From Parabacteroides chinchillae (lineage in GTDB: Bacteria > Bacteroidota > Bacteroidia > Bacteroidales > Tannerellaceae): 64,000 nucleotides of DNA. This document shows, piece after piece, positions 49,731 through 59,399 of this stretch. Position 1 is the stretch's first letter. Each line of letters starts with the position of its first letter. The DNA lies in NCBI RefSeq assembly GCF_900108035.1, contig NZ_FNVS01000017.1, positions 1-64,000 of the forward strand, in the 5' to 3' direction. The translations under genes and the position numbers were made by a program. The notes under the pieces were generated by a model. It had not been told where the DNA came from. It did not search any database and saw nothing but the letters and a program-made list of their open reading frames with translations.

Positions 49731-51191
49731 TTAACGTTGTAAATAATATGCAGGATCGATATAAGAAACATGATAAATGGAGTCGCGTGTCAGGGATATG
49801 CGGCCGATTACTAATTTGATTGAATCCAGGTCTAGTTCAAAAATTTTAGAATTAGCACTGTCTGGTATCGTATCGGTTGCTGTAAGGCCTATTTTATACA
49901 TTTGATGGAGTAAAAAAGTGTCTATTTGTTCTTTGAACAGCAGGTTTTTGTTCCCCTGGTACACATAAAATGTATCATAAGCCTGATCTGTCCAAATTCC
50001 ATCGGTCATGTCGGTACCTACAAGTTGTATGGTTTTATAGTCTTTTATCTCTATTGCGTTGTTATTGTTTAAATCGATGTAAGACGGATAAACATATTTT
50101 TCCTTAGACTGTGTATTACCTCTTGCAGACTGTGAAATACGTTCGATATCGGATGCGGTTATTCCTGGTATATAGGTGACGGACGATAAAAGTATTACTG
50201 CCAGGCATGCGATGTATAAATAATGTGCTGTACGTTTGAATATGAACATGATGGCTGTTCCGGTTAGGATTAACCCTGTTACGACCAGATATACGCGTGG
50301 TTCAGTGTAACCATATTCGTTGATGCGGTATAAAGATCCGACCCAATACATGATTAGTGCCGGAAAAACAGCCAGGCTGGCATGACGATAGAACCATTCG
50401 TAATGACGTTTTTCCAGAAATTCCTGACATCCTTTTAACATAAAAGTAGCCGAAGTAAAACTGACTACAATATAAGCTACTGCTCCTTTGGGTAGCGACC
50501 ATAGGACGGTTATCTTAATAAAATAAAGATATAATATGACAGCATATATCAATAGGGCGGGAGAAAGGACATAGTTCATCAGTACATTAAAAGTTTTGTT
50601 GCCAGCATAGTTTACATTCTCTTTTCTTTGGTTGAACATGAGAAATAGCAAAGGCATTATGCCGAGATAAAAAAAGCAGGAAGAGTAAGAAATATAATCA
50701 TATTCGTGGCCTTCCCATATTTCAAAAATATAACTGATGGAATAATAGATGGAAAGCGATAATAGCCACGCAATGGATGCTAATACGGCGGCTGAAAGTA
50801 AAGCTCCTATATAATGAATCCCTATTTGCATAAATGCATTGTTGTCTTTCTTCCAGCATCCAGCCAAATAGGCTAGTTGGATAGCAATAAGGCTGACCAG
50901 ATAGGTTGGATAATGTCTGGAGATGTCTATGAACAGGAATGGCAGGAAAGACAGTGCTGATAGGTAATAGAGCCAACGTCGTTTTTGCCATGTTAGTTGG
51001 TTGAGGATGTAGGTAAATAAGAAGATAACCGGAAAATAGAGTAGCGCCATTTCTGTATTTTGGCCTTTATAATTATGATGGTAGCATCCGATTATAAAGA
51101 ACAGAATGGAAAGGAATACTTCCATCGGATTACCTTTTACAGCTTCTTGCAGGCGGGCAATGAATATTTCAATTCTTTTTTTCATGTGCAT
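49731..51191 (-). CDS. DUF4153 multi-spanning membrane protein
   Basis: The 486-residue protein has about ten hydrophobic segments in its first 350 residues and a soluble C-terminal part of about 140 residues (from GITASDIERISQSARG). The central NYVLSPALLIYAVILYLYFIKI and LPKGAVAYIVVSF segments match the DUF4153 signature. The function of the family is unknown. It is located just upstream of the NUDIX gene on the same strand, and the C-terminal domain appears to be outside the membrane. Confidence 0.8.
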   Translation of the reverse strand: MHMKKRIEIFIARLQEAVKGNPMEVFLSILFFIIGCYHHNYKGQNTEMALLYFPVIFLFTYILNQLTWQKRRWLYYLSALSFLPFLFIDISRHYPTYLVSLIAIQLAYLAGCWKKDNNAFMQIGIHYIGALLSAAVLASIAWLLSLSIYYSISYIFEIWEGHEYDYISYSSCFFYLGIMPLLFLMFNQRKENVNYAGNKTFNVLMNYVLSPALLIYAVILYLYFIKITVLWSLPKGAVAYIVVSFTSATFMLKGCQEFLEKRHYEWFYRHASLAVFPALIMYWVGSLYRINEYGYTEPRVYLVVTGLILTGTAIMFIFKRTAHYLYIACLAVILLSSVTYIPGITASDIERISQSARGNTQSKEKYVYPSYIDLNNNNAIEIKDYKTIQLVGTDMTDGIWTDQAYDTFYVYQGNKNLLFKEQIDTFLLHQMYKIGLTATDTIPDSANSKIFELDLDSIKLVIGRISLTRDSIYHVSYIDPAYYLQR

Positions 51192-51348
51192 AATTAAGTT
51201 ATATGTTTAGAACGTATAAAGATAGGAGATATTATTCTCCTTACAGCGGGCTTCAGTCAAAATAGAAATTAAATAATCTCTATTTGGTATAAACTAAAAT
51301 TCTAGTGGCTTGTTTTATTATAAAATAATTTCATTAAAACGAACCATT

Positions 51349-51834
51349 ATGATTTTAAGTAGAAAACTATCAGATGCTCTGAATGAGCAAATAAATGCAG
51401 AAATGTGGTCGGCTAACCTGTACATGTCTATGTATGCGCATTTTCTGGTCCTTGGACTCGACGGATGTGCTCATTGGATGCGTAAACAGTCTGAAGAAGA
51501 AACAGAACATGCTTATCGTATGATTGATTATTCGGTACAGCGTGGCGGACAGGTAAATATCAGTCCGGTTAATTCGGTTCCTACAGCTTGGGGAAGTCCG
51601 CTTGAAATTTTTGAACACATATATAAACACGAAACCTATATTTCTGAACTTATAGATAAACTGGTTGATGTTGCTTCTGCGGAAAAAGATAAGGCGACAC
51701 AGGATTTTTTGTGGGGATTTGTCCGTGAACAAGTGGAAGAAGAAGCAACAGCTAAAAATATCGTTGAAAAATTAAAATCGTATGGCGAACACCATATTGC
51801 CATTTTAGATCATCAGTTGTGTAAAAGAAGCTAA
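51349..51834 (+). CDS. ftnA: Ferritin (first copy)
   Basis: The 161-residue four-helix ferritin has the ferroxidase ligands in INAEMWSANLYMSMY (Glu18), SEEETEHAYRM (Glu about 51 and His 54), AEKDKATQDFLWGFVREQVEEEATA (Glu and Gln late ligands). It oxidises and stores iron in a 24-mer shell. The ATG at 51349 gives the standard MILSRKL start. The open frame from 51310 adds non-ferritin residues. A paralogue lies 115 bases downstream on the same strand. Confidence 0.93.
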   Translation: MILSRKLSDALNEQINAEMWSANLYMSMYAHFLVLGLDGCAHWMRKQSEEETEHAYRMIDYSVQRGGQVNISPVNSVPTAWGSPLEIFEHIYKHETYISELIDKLVDVASAEKDKATQDFLWGFVREQVEEEATAKNIVEKLKSYGEHHIAILDHQLCKRS

Positions 51835-51887
51835 GAAAAAACAAAGAATTAGAGGTTGAAAGTATAGCTTAAAATTAAATAAATACT

Positions 51888-51895
51888 TATTTTTG
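51888..51895 (+). promoter_or_regulatory. -7 element of the second ferritin gene
   Basis: TATTTTTG matches TAnnTTTG and lies 54 bases before the ATG at 51950, so the second copy may be transcribed on its own. Confidence 0.55.
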
Positions 51896-51949
51896 CAATA
51901 AACATTTCACAATCATTGTGTCAAATTAATATTGAAAGGGTATAATGCT

Positions 51950-52432
51950 ATGATTTTAAGTAAAAAACTAACGGAAGCATTCAACGTTCAAGTGAATGCA
52001 GAAATGTGGTCGTCTAACCTCTATTTGTCGATGTCAGTGTATTTTCAGAAAGAAGGTCTGAATGGTTTTGCTCATTGGATGCGTAAGCAAGCCGATGAAG
52101 AAATGGAGCATGCCCACAAAATGATCGATTTCGCAATAGACCGGGGTGGTGATATTACAATCGGTCAGATAAATGTTGTCCCGTCTGCATGGGGCAATCC
52201 ATTGGAAGTTTTTGAACATGTCTATAAACATGAAATACATGTTTCTGAAATGATCGATAAAATGATGGATATAGCAGAAGCCGAAAAAGACCATGCAGTT
52301 AGAGATTTCTTGTTTGGTTTTGTGCGTGAACAGGTGGAAGAAGAATCGACGGCTAAGTCTATTGTTGATGAATTGAAACATTATGGCGAATGTCATTTTG
52401 GAATAATGGATCATAAACTAGGAAAGAGATAA
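51950..52432 (+). CDS. ftnA: Ferritin (second copy)
   Basis: The 160-residue ferritin begins MILSKKLTEAFNVQVNAEMWSSNLYLSM and keeps the same ferroxidase ligands as the first copy (Glu in NAEMW, EEMEHAHKM, EKDHAVRDFLFGFVREQVEEESTA). The two proteins are clearly paralogous along their whole length, so this is a tandem duplication. Amino-acid differences cluster in the second helix and at the N-terminus of helix three. It has its own promoter and a strong terminator. Confidence 0.93.
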   Translation: MILSKKLTEAFNVQVNAEMWSSNLYLSMSVYFQKEGLNGFAHWMRKQADEEMEHAHKMIDFAIDRGGDITIGQINVVPSAWGNPLEVFEHVYKHEIHVSEMIDKMMDIAEAEKDHAVRDFLFGFVREQVEEESTAKSIVDELKHYGECHFGIMDHKLGKR

Positions 52433-52476
52433 TGTGAAATTTGTATATTTGAAACAATTTGTTGTATATTCTGTTC

Positions 52477-52509
52477 AAGAAAGGTTGCATATTATATGCA
52501 ACCTTTCTT
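52477..52509 (+). terminator. Terminator of the ferritin gene
   Basis: AAGAAAGGTTGCATA (52477-52491) pairs perfectly with TATGCAACCTTTCTT (52495-52509), a 15-bp stem with a 3-base loop. Confidence 0.75.
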
Positions 52510-52567
52510 ATTTGTGTTAAATTGATACTTTTTTAGTTTGAAAATATATTAAATGAAATTTATTTTC

Positions 52568-52575
52568 TAGATTTG
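52568..52575 (+). promoter_or_regulatory. -7 element of the GAF-PAS kinase gene
   Basis: TAGATTTG matches TAnnTTTG. Its last bases coincide with the TTG of the longer open frame at 52573, which is therefore not a start codon. Confidence 0.6.
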
Positions 52576-52623
52576 TCTGTCTTGAATATCAAAAGAATTT
52601 CAGAAAACTATATACTGGTATAT

Positions 52624-54297
52624 ATGGCCTCAGTATCTAATATCAAACAAATTATTTCGGAAGTAATAGCTTTGCTTTTCAATTCAGAGGAAAAAGATGC
52701 CATAGAAAAAGCAATGAAAATACTTATTGACTTTTTTAATGCTGATTGGGTTTATGTCGCAACTTTTGATACTGAATATAAAGTAGCTGATTTTTTGTAT
52801 GAGGTTACAAGTACCTGGGTCGATACTTCCAAAGAAGATTCATCTGTTTTGTCTTATGAAACAATACCATGGATGATTGATACTCTTATTTCCGGAAACG
52901 ATATTGTACTTCACGATATTAAAGATCTGCCCGAAGAAGCACATATAGACCGGAAATTATTTCAAAAGCAAGGATTATTGTCTATGTTGGTGTTGCCGCT
53001 TTCTTTTCATGGAAAAATCAGAGGCTTTCTTGGTTTTGATGCTATTCGTGTCCGCCGCCAATGGACATTGTCAGAGATAGAAAATGTTCGTATTATCTCG
53101 AATATATTCTCTATTATTATAGAACGTCAGAATGTCCTGGAGAATATTCAAGATTCCCGGAAACGTTTATTACAAAGTAATATGCGTTTTCAGATGATAT
53201 TTTCTAACTTGCCTGTTGGAGTAGAATTATATGATACGGATGGATTCCTGATTGATGTAAATGAGGCAGATGCCCGGATTTTTGGGAGTCGCCGGGAATG
53301 TTTGTTGGGAATTAATTTATTTGAGAACCCGAATCTTCCTGTAAATGTTGCCGGTTGCTTAAGACGATATGAAAATTTTGATTTGCCTGTTACTTTTCAT
53401 TTCGATAAGATTGGTAATTATTATTGCAGTACTATTACAGACCGTGTTAAGTATCTTCAGATAAGAGGGTTGATTTTGCATGATGAAGAATTGGGGAAGA
53501 TTGGCTATTTGCTTATTATCAGTGATAATACAGAGAACCGCCTGAAAATGGAGATGGAAGAGAAACTGAGAAAAGCGGAAGAAGAGAAACAGAAGGCAGA
53601 GCTTGAGATGGAGAAAATACGGGAAGCGGATAAGTTGAAATCGGCTTTTCTGGCTAACATGAGTCATGAAATCCGTACCCCGCTTAATGCTATAGTTGGT
53701 TTTTCCGGAATTATGGCAGAAATGGAAACTGTTGAAGAACGTCGTTACTTTCAGGATATAATCAATAAAAATAACGAGTTGTTACTTCAGCTGATATCTG
53801 ATATTCTTGATTTTTCGAAAATAGAAGCCGGTGTCTTGAAATATCAGAAAAAAAGTATAAATCTAAAACACATATGCCAGGGAATAGCTAATATATACAT
53901 GGCATCGGAGTTTACCCATTTGCGTTTTGTTTTTGATAAAGATGCCCATCCTGATTTATTGCTCCATACAGATGAACAGAGAATCCGGCAGATTATTATA
54001 AACCTTATTTCGAATGCGTATAAATTTACAGATAAAGGGCAAATTGTATTATCTTATAAGCTTGTGGGAGAATTTGTTCAGATTTCTGTTACAGATACAG
54101 GTATAGGTATTCCTCCGGAATATCACGATAGTATATTTGAGCGATTTGTGAAAATAGATAATTTTAGCCAGGGAACAGGTTTAGGTCTTCCTATTTGTAA
54201 AACAATTGTAGAAGCTTTGGGTGGAAAAATAGGGCTTGAGTCGGAGTTGGGAAAAGGTTCCATTTTCTGGTTTACACTTCCTTTGTTTTCGTATTGA
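52624..54297 (+). CDS. GAF-PAS sensor histidine kinase
   Basis: The 557-residue kinase from the ATG at 52624 has no membrane segment, so it should be cytosolic. It has a GAF-like domain (about residues 20-175), a PAS domain (about 185-305; VGVELYDTDGFLIDVNEADARIFG), a short coiled coil (about 306-337), a HisKA domain with the phospho-acceptor in SHEIRTPLN (His about 348) and a full ATPase domain with INLISNAYKFT (N box), DTGIGIPPE (G1) and GTGLGLPICKT (G2). No response regulator lies beside it, so it is an orphan. Confidence 0.9.
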   Translation: MASVSNIKQIISEVIALLFNSEEKDAIEKAMKILIDFFNADWVYVATFDTEYKVADFLYEVTSTWVDTSKEDSSVLSYETIPWMIDTLISGNDIVLHDIKDLPEEAHIDRKLFQKQGLLSMLVLPLSFHGKIRGFLGFDAIRVRRQWTLSEIENVRIISNIFSIIIERQNVLENIQDSRKRLLQSNMRFQMIFSNLPVGVELYDTDGFLIDVNEADARIFGSRRECLLGINLFENPNLPVNVAGCLRRYENFDLPVTFHFDKIGNYYCSTITDRVKYLQIRGLILHDEELGKIGYLLIISDNTENRLKMEMEEKLRKAEEEKQKAELEMEKIREADKLKSAFLANMSHEIRTPLNAIVGFSGIMAEMETVEERRYFQDIINKNNELLLQLISDILDFSKIEAGVLKYQKKSINLKHICQGIANIYMASEFTHLRFVFDKDAHPDLLLHTDEQRIRQIIINLISNAYKFTDKGQIVLSYKLVGEFVQISVTDTGIGIPPEYHDSIFERFVKIDNFSQGTGLGLPICKTIVEALGGKIGLESELGKGSIFWFTLPLFSY

Positions 54298-54319
54298 CTG
54301 TAAGGAGATAAATATTTCC

Positions 54320-54327
54320 TATATTTG
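54320..54327 (+). promoter_or_regulatory. -7 element of the M64 peptidase gene
   Basis: TATATTTG lies 35 bases before the ATG at 54363, which matches TAnnTTTG. Confidence 0.55.
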
Positions 54328-54362
54328 TATGCATAATTAAAAGCCAATGAAAACTACTTGTT

Positions 54363-55646
54363 ATGAAAACACGACTTTCTTTTCTTTTGTTCTTTTTGGT
54401 TTGTGGCCTGGCATGTATGGCACAAAATGAATTTGATACTTATTTCCTTCCCAAAAGTCTGCGGATAGATTTTGCTCTTAGTGGAAATGCCAAATCTCAG
54501 TCGGCTGCAATTCAACAGTTTCGGGAAGAACCCGTTTGGGGAGGACCTCGGAAAAATTTGATAGATAAGTTTAATTATGGCGGATATTATGTGAATATAT
54601 ATAACAAGGCCGATAATCGACTGATTTATTCTCGTGGTTTTAATACGTTGTTTGAGGAATGGCGTACTACGGAACAGGCTGATAAAGAAACACAGTCATG
54701 GACAAATAGTATTTCTGTTCCATATCCGAAAGCTCCGGTTTTGATTGAAATTACTGCCCGGGATAAGAAAGATATGAAATTTCATCCATTATTGAAAACA
54801 GGAATGGATCCTTCCAGTATTTTTATTGATCGTGGAAAACTGAAGGATAATAACATTACTCGAGTTCAGTATAAAGGAAATCCGGCAGAAAAAGTAGATA
54901 TGGTCTTTTTGGCTGAAGGTTATACAAAAAACGAACAAGATAAGTTTATTGCAGATGTTAAGCGTTTTGCCGAATCGTTATTTAAAACCGCCCCTTATGA
55001 TAAGTATAGGGATGATTTTAACGTTTGGGCGGTTGGGTTAATTTCGGAAGACTCCGGTACGGATATCTCGGGTCAAGGCGTTTTTAAGAACACGGCACTT
55101 AACTCGGGTTATTATACGTTCGGAATAGACCGGTATTTGACAACGCCTGATATGAAATCTATTCGTGATGCCGTTTGGAACGTACCCTGTGATGCTATTT
55201 TTATTCTTGTGAATGCAGATACGTATGGTGGCGGAGGTATGTATAATTTTTATGCAATGGGTACGGCGGATAATGTAAAAACCCAAGTTGTGTTTGTTCA
55301 TGAATTCGGACATAGTTTTGCAGGATTGGCAGATGAATATTTCGCATCTTCTGTTGCTTATGTAGATTTTTATAATCTGAAATATGAACCGTGGGAACCC
55401 AATATAACAACATTAGTGAATTTCGAAACTAAGTGGAAAGATTTGCTGCCGGATAATACTCCGGTTCCAACGCCATTGGATGATGAAAATAAAGATAGAA
55501 TAGGGGTGTTTGAAGGCGGGGGCTATATTGCTAAAGGTATTTATCGTCCTATGGATCATTGTATGATGCGGGATTATGCACCATTCTGTCCGGCTTGTAG
55601 CCGGGCTATTGTGCAGATGATAAATTTCCTGACCGATAAAAAGTAA
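54363..55646 (+). CDS. Exported M64-family (IgA-type) metallopeptidase
   Basis: The 427-residue protein has a signal peptide (LSFLLFFLVCGLACMAQ), an N-terminal beta-rich domain (about 22-165) and a catalytic domain with the zinc motif HEFGHSFAGLADEY (about residue 310) and VDMVFLAEGYT about 180. M64 takes its name from a Clostridial IgA protease, but the Bacteroides members have been studied mainly as structures and their substrates are unproven. A structural Cys-rich end, MDHCMMRDYAPFCPACSRAI, is present. It is followed by an M23 gene with its own promoter. Confidence 0.88.
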   Translation: MKTRLSFLLFFLVCGLACMAQNEFDTYFLPKSLRIDFALSGNAKSQSAAIQQFREEPVWGGPRKNLIDKFNYGGYYVNIYNKADNRLIYSRGFNTLFEEWRTTEQADKETQSWTNSISVPYPKAPVLIEITARDKKDMKFHPLLKTGMDPSSIFIDRGKLKDNNITRVQYKGNPAEKVDMVFLAEGYTKNEQDKFIADVKRFAESLFKTAPYDKYRDDFNVWAVGLISEDSGTDISGQGVFKNTALNSGYYTFGIDRYLTTPDMKSIRDAVWNVPCDAIFILVNADTYGGGGMYNFYAMGTADNVKTQVVFVHEFGHSFAGLADEYFASSVAYVDFYNLKYEPWEPNITTLVNFETKWKDLLPDNTPVPTPLDDENKDRIGVFEGGGYIAKGIYRPMDHCMMRDYAPFCPACSRAIVQMINFLTDKK

Positions 55647-55658
55647 AGATATTTTCCG

Positions 55659-55666
55659 TATGTTTG
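55659..55666 (+). promoter_or_regulatory. -7 element of the M23 peptidase gene
   Basis: TATGTTTG matches TAnnTTTG and lies 22 bases before the ATG at 55689. Confidence 0.55.
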
Positions 55667-55688
55667 TCCGATATAACGACAAGATATT

Positions 55689-57374
55689 ATGCAAGTACAT
55701 CATATTATAGCAGGCATTTGTCTGACTTCTTTTATTGTAACTTTACCTCTTACAGCGCAGGAATATCAAGCACCTTTTGATTTTCCGATCCTATTGAGCG
55801 GAAATTTCGGAGAATTAAGAAATAATCATTTTCATTCGGGGATAGATTTTAAGACACAGGGTGTTGAAGGTAAGCCTGTGCATGCTGTAGAGGAAGGATA
55901 TGTTTCCCGCATTTCGGTTAGTCCCTGGGGATATGGGAACGGACTTTACTTGACTCATCCAGATGGAACAACTACGGTCTATGGGCATTTGAATAAATTT
56001 TCTAAAAAGATTGCCGACTATGTGAAAGAGCAGCAATATCAAAAAGAGAGTTTTAATGTGGACTTGAGTCTTACCCCTGATATTTTCCCGGTGAAAAAAG
56101 GTGAAATAGTAGCTTTGAGTGGTAATACGGGAAGCTCGGGAGGACCTCATCTGCATTTTGAAGTACGAGATACGGAAACGGAAGAAGTGCTTGACCCGAT
56201 TGACTATTTCAGGGATAAAATCACAGATACACGGGCGCCCAAAATACAAGGTGTTATGATTTATCCTATATCAGGGCAAGGTGTTGTGAATGGCAGTAGC
56301 AAGAAACAGGAGTTGAAACTTATTACTTCTAAAGATGGAAAACAGGCTGTTACAGGAAAGTTGGAAGCGTGGGGTGATGTCGGGCTGGCTGTTAAAGCAT
56401 ATGATTATATGGATAACACTTCCAATATTTATGGAGTGAAAGAAATTACTTTATTGGCAGACAGCCAGGTTTTGTTTCATAGTAACCTGGATCGTTATGC
56501 ATTTGATGAAACCCGTTATCTGAATAGTTTTACGGATTATGAGGCCTGGAAAAACAAACGTTCATTTTATATGAAAAGTTTTATAGAACCGGGTAATCGT
56601 TTGCGGTTTATGGAAGGAATAAACCGGGGTATACTTTCTGTGGACGAACCGAAAACTTATCATTTAATTTATAGGTTGTCCGATACATTTGGTAATACGA
56701 CTCAACTTTCCATATGGATTGAAGGAAAACAACAAGCTATACCGGAACCGGATACTTCCGGTGTAGAGTTTTTCCATTGGGGAAGCGATAATAAGTTTGG
56801 TGCTAAAGGTATACGGCTTACTATTCTACGTGGCAGTTTATATGACGACGTGTTGTTCAGATATGAGGTGAAAGAAGATGAATCTGCATTGTCTGCAATC
56901 CACGTTTTGCATAATCAGCCGGTTCCATTGCATAAATCAGCACAGTTGTCTCTGCGTTTGCAACATGACACTTTGGAAAATAAGCAACAATATGGGGTGG
57001 TACGTGTACAGAATGGACGTGCATCCTGGATGGGCGGAGTTTACAGGAATGGTTGGATAGATGCTGACATTAAAGAATTGGGGAGTTATATGATCAAGCA
57101 AGATATAAAAGCTCCGGTTATCACGCCTCTGAATCCGGCAACCTGGGTAAACAAACGAAGCATTGCTTTCCGGCTGTCGGACGATTTAAGCGGTGTGCAA
57201 ACATATAAAGGAACTGTAGACGGGCAATTTGTATTATTTGAAATGAATAATAAATCTGTAATTACTTATCGCTTTGATAAAGAAAGGTTGAAACCCGGCA
57301 AACATGACCTTGAACTTGTTGTGACAGATGCTTGTGGCAACCAATCTGTTTATAACCACACGTTTAATTGGTAG
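55689..57374 (+). CDS. Exported M23-family (LytM) peptidase
   Basis: The 561-residue protein has a signal peptide and an M23 domain in its first third: NHFHSGIDFKT with the first His and Asp (about residues 37-47), HPDGTTTVYGHL (about 93) and GPHLHFEVRD, the HxH motif (about 155-166). All metal ligands are present, so it should be active against peptidoglycan cross-bridges or peptides. About 370 residues follow, with Ig-like or beta-rich segments (LSDDLSGVQTYKGTVDGQF near the C-terminus), probably for binding. It has its own promoter. Confidence 0.9.
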   Translation: MQVHHIIAGICLTSFIVTLPLTAQEYQAPFDFPILLSGNFGELRNNHFHSGIDFKTQGVEGKPVHAVEEGYVSRISVSPWGYGNGLYLTHPDGTTTVYGHLNKFSKKIADYVKEQQYQKESFNVDLSLTPDIFPVKKGEIVALSGNTGSSGGPHLHFEVRDTETEEVLDPIDYFRDKITDTRAPKIQGVMIYPISGQGVVNGSSKKQELKLITSKDGKQAVTGKLEAWGDVGLAVKAYDYMDNTSNIYGVKEITLLADSQVLFHSNLDRYAFDETRYLNSFTDYEAWKNKRSFYMKSFIEPGNRLRFMEGINRGILSVDEPKTYHLIYRLSDTFGNTTQLSIWIEGKQQAIPEPDTSGVEFFHWGSDNKFGAKGIRLTILRGSLYDDVLFRYEVKEDESALSAIHVLHNQPVPLHKSAQLSLRLQHDTLENKQQYGVVRVQNGRASWMGGVYRNGWIDADIKELGSYMIKQDIKAPVITPLNPATWVNKRSIAFRLSDDLSGVQTYKGTVDGQFVLFEMNNKSVITYRFDKERLKPGKHDLELVVTDACGNQSVYNHTFNW

Positions 57375-57431
57375 ATAAGATACTGGCTTGAATTTGAAAC
57401 CATTTTAACGTCGAAAATCATAGTTGAAAGA

Positions 57432-57461
57432 TTTGTTTAAATCAATTAATTCGTATATTTG
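57432..57461 (+). promoter_or_regulatory. Full promoter of the phosphohexomutase gene
   Basis: TTTG (57432-57435) and TATATTTG (57454-57461), 18 bases apart, form a complete Bacteroidetes -33/-7 promoter, 48 bases before the ATG at 57510. The longer frame from 57483 starts inside the leader. Confidence 0.75.
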
Positions 57462-57509
57462 TTTTCTTTATAATAGAGTAATTTGTTCAACAACAAACAC
57501 AATATAAAC

Positions 57510-59258
57510 ATGGAAAACAACGAGTTATTGGAAATGGTCAGAAGTAAGGCTCAAGGATGGCTTACTAAGAGTTATGATGCCGAAACACGTGCGCAGGTAC
57601 AAGCTTTGTTAGACAACGAAGATGCTACGGAATTAATAGAATGTTTCTATAAAGATCTGGAATTTGGAACAGGCGGCTTGCGTGGAATTATGGGTGTTGG
57701 CTCTAACCGTATGAATATTTATACTGTTGGTGCTGCTACGCAAGGCTTATCTAATTATCTGAAAAAAGAATTTGCTGATTTAGATCAGATAAAAGTCGTA
57801 ATTGGTTACGATTGCCGTAATAATAGCCGCAAGTTTGCTGAAATATCGGCAGATATTTTTTCTGCAAACGGTATCAAAGTTTATTTGTTCGAAAATCTTC
57901 GCCCTACACCTGAAATGTCATATACTATCCGCAAATTAGGGTGTCAAAGCGGAATTATCCTGACTGCATCCCATAATCCGAAAGAATATAATGGCTATAA
58001 AGCATATTGGGATGACGGAGCACAGATGATAGCACCGCATGACCGTAATACAATTGCCGAAGTAAATAAAATACGCAATGCCAGCGATATCAAGTTCAAA
58101 GGCAACAAAGAATTAATTGAAATTCTTGGTAAAGAAATCGATGATCAATATATTCACGATCTGACAACAATATCTTTGTCCCCGGAGTCGATAGTCCGTC
58201 ATAAAGATATGAAGATCGTTTATACTCCGATTCATGGAACAGGCGTTAAGTTGGTTCCTGATGCTTTGAAAGCTTTTGGATTCACGAACATTATTCACGT
58301 TCCTGAACAAGACGTTGTAAGCGGAGATTTCCCAACTGTTGTCTCTCCCAATCCGGAAGAACCGGCTGCGTTATCTATGGCAGTAGAAAAAGCAAAAGAA
58401 ACAGATGCAGAACTGGTATTAGCTTCTGACCCGGATGCAGACCGTGTAGGTGCAGCTGTTAAGAATAACGAAGGCGAATGGGTTCTGTTGAATGGTAACC
58501 AGACTGCTTTGATGTTTGTTTATTATTTGATTACCCGCTGGAAAGAACTAGGTAAAATTCAGGGCAAGGAATATGTTGTGAAGACGATTGTAACAACGGA
58601 AACAATTCGTACTATTGCAGAACGTAATGGTGTGGAACTGTATGATGTTTATACAGGTTTCAAATGGATTGCCGATGTAATGAAGAAGAATGAAGGCAAG
58701 AAAAACTACATTGGTGGTGGTGAAGAAAGCTATGGTTTCTTATGCGAAGACTTTGTTCGTGATAAGGATGCTGTTTCGGCCTGTGCTATTCTTGCAGAAA
58801 TTGCTGCCTGGGCAAAAGACCAGGGATTATCATTATTCCAATTGTTACAGAAAATTTATGTGGAATATGGATATTCAAAGGAACAGGGAATTTCTGTAGT
58901 GAAGAAAGGTAAGAGCGGGGCAGAAGAAATAGAAGCTATGATGAAGAAGTTCCGCGAAAATCCATTGCAGGAAATAGCAGGTTCAAAAGTGACATATTTC
59001 TATGATTATGCTTCGCTGAAAGGTCATAGTTTTGCTGATAATGAAACTTTATCTCTGGATATGCCTACAACTTCTAATGTATTGCAATATTTTACGGAAG
59101 ATAATACGAAAGTCTCAATCCGCCCTTCAGGAACAGAACCTAAGATTAAATTCTATTGCGAAGTGCATTCTAAGATAAACAGTGTGAATGATATTCCGGA
59201 AGCCGAAAAAGCGGCTGTCGAAAAGATCAATCAGATTAAAGCATCATTAGGTATTTAA
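57510..59258 (+). CDS. Phosphoglucomutase/phosphomannomutase
   Basis: The 582-residue protein of the alpha-D-phosphohexomutase family interconverts hexose 1- and 6-phosphates. The active-site serine is in LTASHNPKEYNGYK (about residue 150), the metal loop is SDPDADRVG (about 310), the sugar loop is GGGEESYGF (about 410) and the phosphate loop is RPSGTEPKIKFY near the C-terminus. Its length fits the long PGM/PMM form. It is monocistronic, with its own complete promoter and terminator. Confidence 0.94.
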   Translation: MENNELLEMVRSKAQGWLTKSYDAETRAQVQALLDNEDATELIECFYKDLEFGTGGLRGIMGVGSNRMNIYTVGAATQGLSNYLKKEFADLDQIKVVIGYDCRNNSRKFAEISADIFSANGIKVYLFENLRPTPEMSYTIRKLGCQSGIILTASHNPKEYNGYKAYWDDGAQMIAPHDRNTIAEVNKIRNASDIKFKGNKELIEILGKEIDDQYIHDLTTISLSPESIVRHKDMKIVYTPIHGTGVKLVPDALKAFGFTNIIHVPEQDVVSGDFPTVVSPNPEEPAALSMAVEKAKETDAELVLASDPDADRVGAAVKNNEGEWVLLNGNQTALMFVYYLITRWKELGKIQGKEYVVKTIVTTETIRTIAERNGVELYDVYTGFKWIADVMKKNEGKKNYIGGGEESYGFLCEDFVRDKDAVSACAILAEIAAWAKDQGLSLFQLLQKIYVEYGYSKEQGISVVKKGKSGAEEIEAMMKKFRENPLQEIAGSKVTYFYDYASLKGHSFADNETLSLDMPTTSNVLQYFTEDNTKVSIRPSGTEPKIKFYCEVHSKINSVNDIPEAEKAAVEKINQIKASLGI

Positions 59259-59285
59259 TCGATTGTTAAATTTATAAGATTGAAT

Positions 59286-59329
59286 AAGGAGGCTGTCTAA
59301 CAATCAAAGTTAGGCCGTCTCCTTTTTTT
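59286..59329 (+). terminator. Terminator of the phosphohexomutase gene
   Basis: AAGGAGGCTGTCTAAC (about 59287-59302) pairs with GTTAGGCCGTCTCCTT, three mismatches or G-U pairs, and a run of seven T follows. Confidence 0.75.
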
Positions 59330-59399
59330 GAATACCCATTGGATATTCATAGTTATGAGTTGGAAAAATCATAACTATGGTTTTCTAAACTCATATCTT

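Noticed and set aside
52573-52623. Longer start of the GAF-PAS kinase at a TTG
   Set aside because: The TTG is part of the TAGATTTG promoter element, so it cannot be translated from that transcript. The ATG at 52624 is preferred.
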